A DNA stretch of 64,000 bases from Arachis hypogaea (taxonomy: Eukaryota; Streptophyta; Magnoliopsida; Fabales; Fabaceae): assembly GCF_003086295.3 (NCBI RefSeq), contig NC_092052.1:15220346-15284345 (forward strand), in the 5' to 3' direction. The notes under the pieces were generated by a model that was not told the origin of the DNA, made no database searches, and saw nothing but the letters and a program-made list of their open reading frames with translations. A program made the position numbers and the translations under genes. Below, piece by piece: positions 58,528 through 64,000 of the stretch. Each line of letters opens with the position of its first letter. Position 1 is the stretch's first letter.

Positions 58528-61500
58528 ATGGCGGATAGATCCCCTGAAGAGGGTCATGTGGAGACAGATTCTGAACAAGAGAATCTGAACACTGGAAACA
58601 ATGAGGCAGACCAGACCCTTCACCAGGAAGCCAACGATCAACACAGGGAAGGCACCTCCGGAATCAAAAACCCGAAGGTAAATTCCTCGGAGGGGCGCGA
58701 ATCAGAAAAAGAAGGACCATCCCACGCAATTGAGCTCATGGGATTAGTCCACAGTCGCCTCGAGCAGCTAGAACAGGAACGGGAACGACAAAAGGAAACC
58801 GAAAAGAACCTAAAAGAGGAGACGGAGCGACGAAAAGAGTTAGAAAGAAAACTCTTAAAGTTAGAATCCTCCCTCAAAGGTCAGAACTCCCACGACGGTA
58901 GAGAAGATTCGCCCTTAGGGGAGAACGATCATTTTAGCGAGGACATAATGAGGGCAAAAGTTCCGAGAAACTTTAGAAGCCCCGATATGGACCTCTATGA
59001 CGGAACCACTGATCCAAAGCATCATCTGAGCAACTTTAAAAGTCGGATGTATCTGGCTGACGCCTCTGACGCTACGCGATGCAAAGCTTTTCCGACAACC
59101 TTGTCAAAAGCAGCGATGAAGTGGTTCGACAGCCTCCCTCCGAGGTCAATTACCAGTTTTGAAGACCTCTCAAGAAAGTTCTTGATGAGGTTCTCCATCC
59201 AGAAAGACAAAGTAAAACATGCACCAAGTCTTCTGGGAATAAAACAGGAGGTCGGGGAGTCCTTACGGGCCTATATGGAAAGGTTCAACAAAGCCTGTTT
59301 GGAGATTCAAGACCTGCCCACCGAAGCAGTTATCATGGGGCTAGTCAATGGTCTTAGAGAAGGTCCCTTCTCACAGTCCATATCAAAAAGACACCCCGCC
59401 TCTTTAAGTGATGTACAGGAAAGAGCTGAAAAGTACATCAATATGGAAGAAAATGCTAGGCTAAGAGACCCGAGTTTGCGACCCGGTCACCCTCCCTCAA
59501 CGAAAGAGAGGGAGAGGGAAGCTAAGAAAAAGGAAGAACTCGGCCTCGATAGGCCAAGAAAATATCACTCTTATACTCCATTGAAAGTTCCTGTAGTGGA
59601 CGTATACAGAGAAATTTGCAATACCGAAAGGCTGCCTCCTCCCAGGCCCATTAAAAATAAAAGAGGGGGGAGCCGCGGTGATTACTATGAGTACCATAAG
59701 ATATATGGGCACTCCATAAACGACTGTTACGACCTTAAAAATGTGATAGAAAAACTGGCCAGAGAAGGTCGGCTTGACAGATATCTCATAGAAAGGTCGG
59801 ACAGTCATGGAAAAAGAAAGCGAGATGATATGGATAGAAGATACCCACCACCACAAACTCCGGAGAGACATATCCATATGATCTCAGGAGGGTTTGCGGG
59901 AGGGGGACTCACAAAATCTTCTCGTAAAAGACATCTCAAGAGAGTTTACCAGGTCGGAGAGGGGTCCTCCGACCTTCCAACCATTTCATTCACAAAGGAA
60001 GATGGGCGAGGAATAATCCCTGGGCACGATGACCCAGTGGTAATTACCATGATCCTGGCAAATGCCCATCTACACAGAACACTAGTAGACCAAGGAAGCT
60101 CAGCGGACATCCTCTTTAAGCCCGCTTTCGACAAACTAGGTTTAGATGAGAAAGAGTTAAGAGCCTACCCCGACACCTTGTACGGATTAGGCGACACGCC
60201 AATAAAGCCACTAGGATTTTTGCCCCTCCACACCACCTTTGGAAAGGGGGAGAAATCAAAGACTCTGAGTATAGACTTCATAGTCATCGACGTGGGGTCG
60301 GCCTATAATGCTTTAATCGGCAGAGCTACCCTTAATCGACTCGGAGCGGTGGTATCGACACCCCACCTCTGCGTGAAATTCCCGACCTCAGCGGGGATAG
60401 CAACGGTGAGGGGAGATCAGAAGCTGGCAAGGAAATGCTACAATGAAAGCCTAAACCTGAGGGGAAAAGGCAAAGAAGTTCACACAATAGAGCTCGGTGG
60501 AGCAAGGATTAAAGAAGAGCTGCGACCACGACCCGGAGGAAAAACCGAGGAGATTCAAGTCGGAGAAGAGGAAGGAAAAAACACTCACATAGGAACCAAC
60601 CTGGGGGAAACCCTAAGACAAGAATTGATTAAGCTCCTAAGAGATAATTCCGATCTCTTCACCTGGAAGGCCTCCGACATGCCTGGGATAGATCCAGAAC
60701 TTATGTCCCACAAGCTCTCGGTCTACTCGGGATCTCGACCTGTACAACAACGAAGACGCAAGCTCGGCCCAGAGCGAGCTCTAATAGTAGAGGAGCAAAT
60801 ACAAGCGCTCCTAGAAGCCGGTTTCATCAGAGAAGTCGAATATCCAACATGGCTAGCCAATGTAGTGCTAGTCAAAAAACAAAATGGTAAATGGAGAATG
60901 TGCGTCGACTATACCGACTTAAATAAGGCATGTCCCAAGGACCCTTATCCATTACCAAGCATTGACACCCTAGTAGACTCTAGCTCGGGGTATCAATACT
61001 TGTCGTTCATGGACGCCTACTCAGGGTATAACCAAATTCCGATGTATGAACCAGACCAGGAAAAAACATCATTCATCACGCCCAGAGCTAACTTTTGCTA
61101 CGTGGTCATGCCATTTGGATTGAAAAATGCAGGGGCCACATATCAGAGGCTGATGAATAAGGTGTTTGCCCCTCACCTAGGGAGCTTAATGGAAGTGTAC
61201 GTCGACGATATGCTGGTAAAGACCAAGAAAGAAGTCGACCTCTTGTCTGACCTTTCACAAGTCTTTGACACCATAAGGTTGCACGGGATGAGACTAAATC
61301 CTGCAAAGTGCGCCTTCGCGGTGGAGGCAGGAAAGTTTCTAGGATTCATGCTAACACAAAGAGGGATCGAAGCCAATCCCGACAAGTGTAGAGCTATCCT
61401 AGAAATGAAAAGCCCGACTTGTTTGAGAGAGGTCCAACAGCTGAATGGCCGACTAGCAGCTCTCTCCAGATTTTTGGCAGGATCAGCACTAAGATCCCTT

Positions 61501-62916
61501 CCACTGTTCTCCCTATTGAGAAAGGGACACCAATTTGAATGGACTCCCGAATGCGAGGAGGCGTTCCAGGAGTTCAAAAAGTTTTTGAGCCAACCTCCTA
61601 TTTTGACCCGACCTGTAGCCAGAAAAGACCTCGTCCTATACCTATCCGTGGCAGACAAGGCTGTCTCAGCAGCCTTGATAAGAGAAGACGAGGACAGTCA
61701 ACACCCAATCTATTTCATCAGTAAAGGTCTACAGGGCCCTGAGCTAAGGTATAACAAATTAGAGAAGTTTGCCTACTCCTTAGTGGTAGCCTCTCGAAGG
61801 CTACGGCCTTACTTTCAAGCTCACACAATAAGAGTCCGCACGAACCAACCCATGAAGCAAATCCTCCAAAAGACGGATGTTGCAGGAAGAATGGTTCAAT
61901 GGGCAATAGAGCTCTCCGAGTTCGACTTGAAGTACGAAACTCGGACGGCGATTAAAGCCCAGTGCCTCGCCAACTTCATCGCAGAATATGCAGGGGGTCA
62001 AGAGGATAAACCAACTACATGGGAACTCTATGTAGATGGATCCTCCAATAAAACAGGAAGCGGCGCAGGCATAATATTGGTAGATGAAAGGGGAACCCAG
62101 ATAGAGGTTTCCCTCAAGTTTGAATTCCCAGCTTCAAATAATCAGGCAGAATATGAAGCCTTGATTGCAGGATTGAAGCTGGCAGAAGAAGTCGGTGCTA
62201 CGAAGGTAATGATATACAGTGACTCTCAAGTGGTGACCTCCCAAATAAGTGGAGAATATCAGGCAAAAGACCCAAATATGAAGAGATACTTAGAAAAAAC
62301 TCTGGAACACCTTGGGCGCTTTGCAGAAACCGAGGTCACGCACATAACTCGGGACCTAAATAGCAGAGCAGACGCCCTATCCAAGTTAGCAAGTACCAAG
62401 CCAGGAGGAAATAACAGAAGCCTGATCCAAGAAACTCTCCAGGAACCTTCAGTGGTAAAAATGGAAGACAAACAAGAAGTCTTTGAAGTGGTCGGATTAA
62501 ACCTCGGATGGATGAACCCCTTAGTCGAATACCTGAAATTCGACATCCTCCCCAAGGAGGAAAAGGAGGCCAAGAAAATCCGAAGGGAAGCACAACACTA
62601 TACCTTGGTGAAAAATATTCTCTATAGAAGGGGGATATCAACACCATTCTTAAAGTGTGTACCGACCTCAAGAGCCACCGAGGTATTAGAGGAGGTACAT
62701 AGTGGAATCTGCGGGAACCATCTCGGAGCAAGGTCATTAGCCAGAAAGGTGATCCGAGCTGGATTCTACTGGCCAACCTTGCAGAAAGATGCCACAGACT
62801 TTGTGAAAAAGTGCCAACCGTGTCAAATGCATGCAAATTTTCATGTGCCCCCCCAGAGGAGCTCATCAGTATCACCTCCCCATGGTCCTTTGCAAAATGG
62901 GGAATGGATTTGTTAG
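58528..62916 (+). CDS. gag-pol polyprotein of Tat element 2 (gag, PR, RT, RNase H, start of integrase)
   Basis: One frame of 1462 codons from ATG 58528. Residues about 70-115 form a coiled coil. Gag domain is at about 147-330 (LYDGTTDPKHHLSNF, a QDLPTEAVIMGLVNGLREG block). A histidine/cysteine knuckle-like YHKIYGHSINDC is near 393. Protease has VDQGSSADIL with Asp521; a Gln fills the usual Thr/Ser place of the D-T/S-G triad, as in element 1. RT runs about 760-930 with catalytic YVDD at 891-894. RNase H begins near Asp1170 (YVDGSSNKTG, YSDSQVV). The integrase zinc finger is near 1390-1435 (HSGICGNH, CQPCQ). A one-base loss in a C run (62848-62854) shifts the frame, so the ORF ends early at 62916. 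The enzymes would copy element RNA into DNA and insert it. Confidence 0.9.
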   Translation: MADRSPEEGHVETDSEQENLNTGNNEADQTLHQEANDQHREGTSGIKNPKVNSSEGRESEKEGPSHAIELMGLVHSRLEQLEQERERQKETEKNLKEETERRKELERKLLKLESSLKGQNSHDGREDSPLGENDHFSEDIMRAKVPRNFRSPDMDLYDGTTDPKHHLSNFKSRMYLADASDATRCKAFPTTLSKAAMKWFDSLPPRSITSFEDLSRKFLMRFSIQKDKVKHAPSLLGIKQEVGESLRAYMERFNKACLEIQDLPTEAVIMGLVNGLREGPFSQSISKRHPASLSDVQERAEKYINMEENARLRDPSLRPGHPPSTKEREREAKKKEELGLDRPRKYHSYTPLKVPVVDVYREICNTERLPPPRPIKNKRGGSRGDYYEYHKIYGHSINDCYDLKNVIEKLAREGRLDRYLIERSDSHGKRKRDDMDRRYPPPQTPERHIHMISGGFAGGGLTKSSRKRHLKRVYQVGEGSSDLPTISFTKEDGRGIIPGHDDPVVITMILANAHLHRTLVDQGSSADILFKPAFDKLGLDEKELRAYPDTLYGLGDTPIKPLGFLPLHTTFGKGEKSKTLSIDFIVIDVGSAYNALIGRATLNRLGAVVSTPHLCVKFPTSAGIATVRGDQKLARKCYNESLNLRGKGKEVHTIELGGARIKEELRPRPGGKTEEIQVGEEEGKNTHIGTNLGETLRQELIKLLRDNSDLFTWKASDMPGIDPELMSHKLSVYSGSRPVQQRRRKLGPERALIVEEQIQALLEAGFIREVEYPTWLANVVLVKKQNGKWRMCVDYTDLNKACPKDPYPLPSIDTLVDSSSGYQYLSFMDAYSGYNQIPMYEPDQEKTSFITPRANFCYVVMPFGLKNAGATYQRLMNKVFAPHLGSLMEVYVDDMLVKTKKEVDLLSDLSQVFDTIRLHGMRLNPAKCAFAVEAGKFLGFMLTQRGIEANPDKCRAILEMKSPTCLREVQQLNGRLAALSRFLAGSALRSLPLFSLLRKGHQFEWTPECEEAFQEFKKFLSQPPILTRPVARKDLVLYLSVADKAVSAALIREDEDSQHPIYFISKGLQGPELRYNKLEKFAYSLVVASRRLRPYFQAHTIRVRTNQPMKQILQKTDVAGRMVQWAIELSEFDLKYETRTAIKAQCLANFIAEYAGGQEDKPTTWELYVDGSSNKTGSGAGIILVDERGTQIEVSLKFEFPASNNQAEYEALIAGLKLAEEVGATKVMIYSDSQVVTSQISGEYQAKDPNMKRYLEKTLEHLGRFAETEVTHITRDLNSRADALSKLASTKPGGNNRSLIQETLQEPSVVKMEDKQEVFEVVGLNLGWMNPLVEYLKFDILPKEEKEAKKIRREAQHYTLVKNILYRRGISTPFLKCVPTSRATEVLEEVHSGICGNHLGARSLARKVIRAGFYWPTLQKDATDFVKKCQPCQMHANFHVPPQRSSSVSPPHGPLQNGEWIC

Positions 62917-63743
62917 GTCCTTTTCCCCAGGCGCCAGGACATGTCAAATACCTAATAGTGGGAATAGATTATTTCACAAAGTGGATAGAAGCAGAACCAC
63001 TGGCCACCATCACTGCACAAAGAAGTCGGAGGTTCCTCTACAAAAATATAATCACAAGGTATGGGATACCTTATTCCATTACCACAGATAACGGAACCCA
63101 GTTCACCGACTCCACCTTTAGAAGCCTAGTAGCCAGTATGAACATCAAACACCAGTTCACCTCAGTGGAACACCCACAAGCCAATGGGCAAGCCGAAGCA
63201 GCCAACAAAGTCATACTGGCAGGGCTGAAGAAAAGATTACAAGATGCGAAAGGAGCTTGGGCTGAAGAGCTCCAACAAGTACTATGTGCTTACAGAACAA
63301 CCCCCCAATCCACCACTGGAGAAACACCCTTCCGACTAGTCTATGGCGTAGAAGCCATGATCCCAATAGAGGTCAATGAGCAAAGCCCAAGAGTGATTTT
63401 CCACGACGAGATCGGGAATATACAGGGGCACAAAGAGGAGCTCGACTTGCTCCCCGAAATCCGAGAAGAAGCCCAGATATGAGAAGCAGCGTTGAAGCAA
63501 AGGATGACCGCGAGATACAACAAAAAAGTCATTCGAAGGAGTTTCACCCCAGATGACTTGGTCCTAATCAGAAACGATATCGGAGTCAACAAATCGGGGG
63601 AAGGAAAGCTCGCTGCTAATTGGAAAGGACCATACAAGATCAACGAGGTCTTAGGAAAAGGCTATTATAGGGTAACCGACTTCGACGGCAACGAGTTACC
63701 AAGATCATGGCATGCTTGTAATATGAAAAGGTACTACAGCTAA
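62855..63743 (+). pseudogene. Integrase catalytic core and C-terminus of Tat element 2, out of frame
   Basis: After the frame shift the integrase continues in another frame with the DDE residues visible (GMDLLGPFP, TDNGTQF, HPQANGQAEAANK). A TGA at 63480-63482 sits where a CGA arginine codon would be expected, a typical CpG decay change. Beyond it, 63492-63743 reads as the C-terminal DNA-binding region (LAANWKGPYKI, GKGYYRVTDFDG). No chromodomain. With the C-run shift, these are the only two breaks I see in the polyprotein. Confidence 0.85.
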
Positions 63744-64000
63744 AAGCGAACCCTACTCCCTGATGTACTCTTTTCCCAATTTCATGATTCTTTCCCAAAA
63801 TCAAAGGGTTTTTTCTGAAAAGGGTTTTTAACGAGGCATCATAGTAGGGGCTAAGGGAAAATAAATTATCAAAAGCCCTTAGTAGCAATAATGTACCTCT
63901 TCAATTAATAAAGATCTCTTTCATTTTAAATATCTCTTTTAAATTCCCTTTTTTATTCTCTTTCTACGAAACGCGCCGATTTAAGCTCGACAAAACGTGA
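63744..64000 (+). other. Start of the 3' untranslated region of Tat element 2
   Basis: Homologous in layout to 43947-44100 of element 1. No gene seen before the window ends. Confidence 0.6.

Larger units (their letters stand above)
57957..64000 (+). mobile_element. Ty3/Gypsy Tat-type retrotransposon 2, near-intact, cut by window end
   Basis: 5' LTR, primer site and full-length gag-pol in the same order as Tat element 1, from which it differs widely in sequence. The 3' region starts with the same GAAAAGG(G)TTTTTAACGAGGCA-type block found after pol in element 1. The 3' LTR lies beyond 64000. Upstream flank GTATC (57952-57956) is the presumed duplication. Confidence 0.9.

Overview
The window is plant nuclear DNA: AT-rich intergenic sequence packed with nested transposons, GT-AG introns, and plant-type LTR retrotransposons primed by tRNA-Asp-like and initiator-Met-like sites. 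The repeat types and the putative plant transposon protein ORF point to a legume. A peanut-like (Arachis) genome is my best guess, but that is recognition from memory and not proof. I saw no tRNA, rRNA or CRISPR, and nothing bacterial.

Layout. 1-0.75 kb: decayed Helitron helicase. 1.72-5.86 kb: a 4.1-kb Mutator-like element with roughly 500-bp terminal inverted repeats (TIRs) and a perfect 9-bp target-site duplication (TSD), carrying a fold-back element that itself carries a hAT-like element. 5.96-6.53 kb: possible small membrane-protein gene. 8.35-8.75 kb: rearranged copies of the promoter and 3' flank of the gene at 13.3-14.6 kb. 8.84-10.13 kb: a fold-back element with a nested hAT-type MITE. 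13.31-14.60 kb (minus): the best host gene, three exons encoding a membrane-anchored glycine-rich repeat protein. 16.9-27.8 kb: a second Helitron helicase (minus) split by a 10.25-kb non-autonomous LTR element (element A). 27.8-33.9 kb: the 3' part of another LTR element (B), whose LTR is split by a 3.47-kb solo LTR. 35.4-57.5 kb: three-level nest: a CACTA end, interrupted by a non-coding long-LTR element (LARD, 35.9-56.9 kb), whose 5' LTR is interrupted by a decayed Tat-type Ty3 element (38.4-48.8 kb). 57.96 kb to the end: a second Tat-type element with a nearly intact gag-pol. Its 3' end lies outside the window.

How the parts relate. Two Tat-type elements encode gag, protease, RT, RNase H and integrase. 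Element A encodes none of these but has the same type of primer site, so it could be mobilised in trans. The LARD has an initiator-Met primer site and no coding capacity, so it depends on a different helper.

The most unusual signal is in element A. Eight-bp CpG palindromes of the type GCGRYCGC are arranged as doublets exactly 17 bp apart, repeating every 50 bp in both LTRs, with seven more doublets in the interior. Other notable items are a spliced antisense ORF downstream of pol in the first Tat element, a 107-119-bp tandem array beside it, and the glycine-rich gene whose repeat stays open in several other frames.
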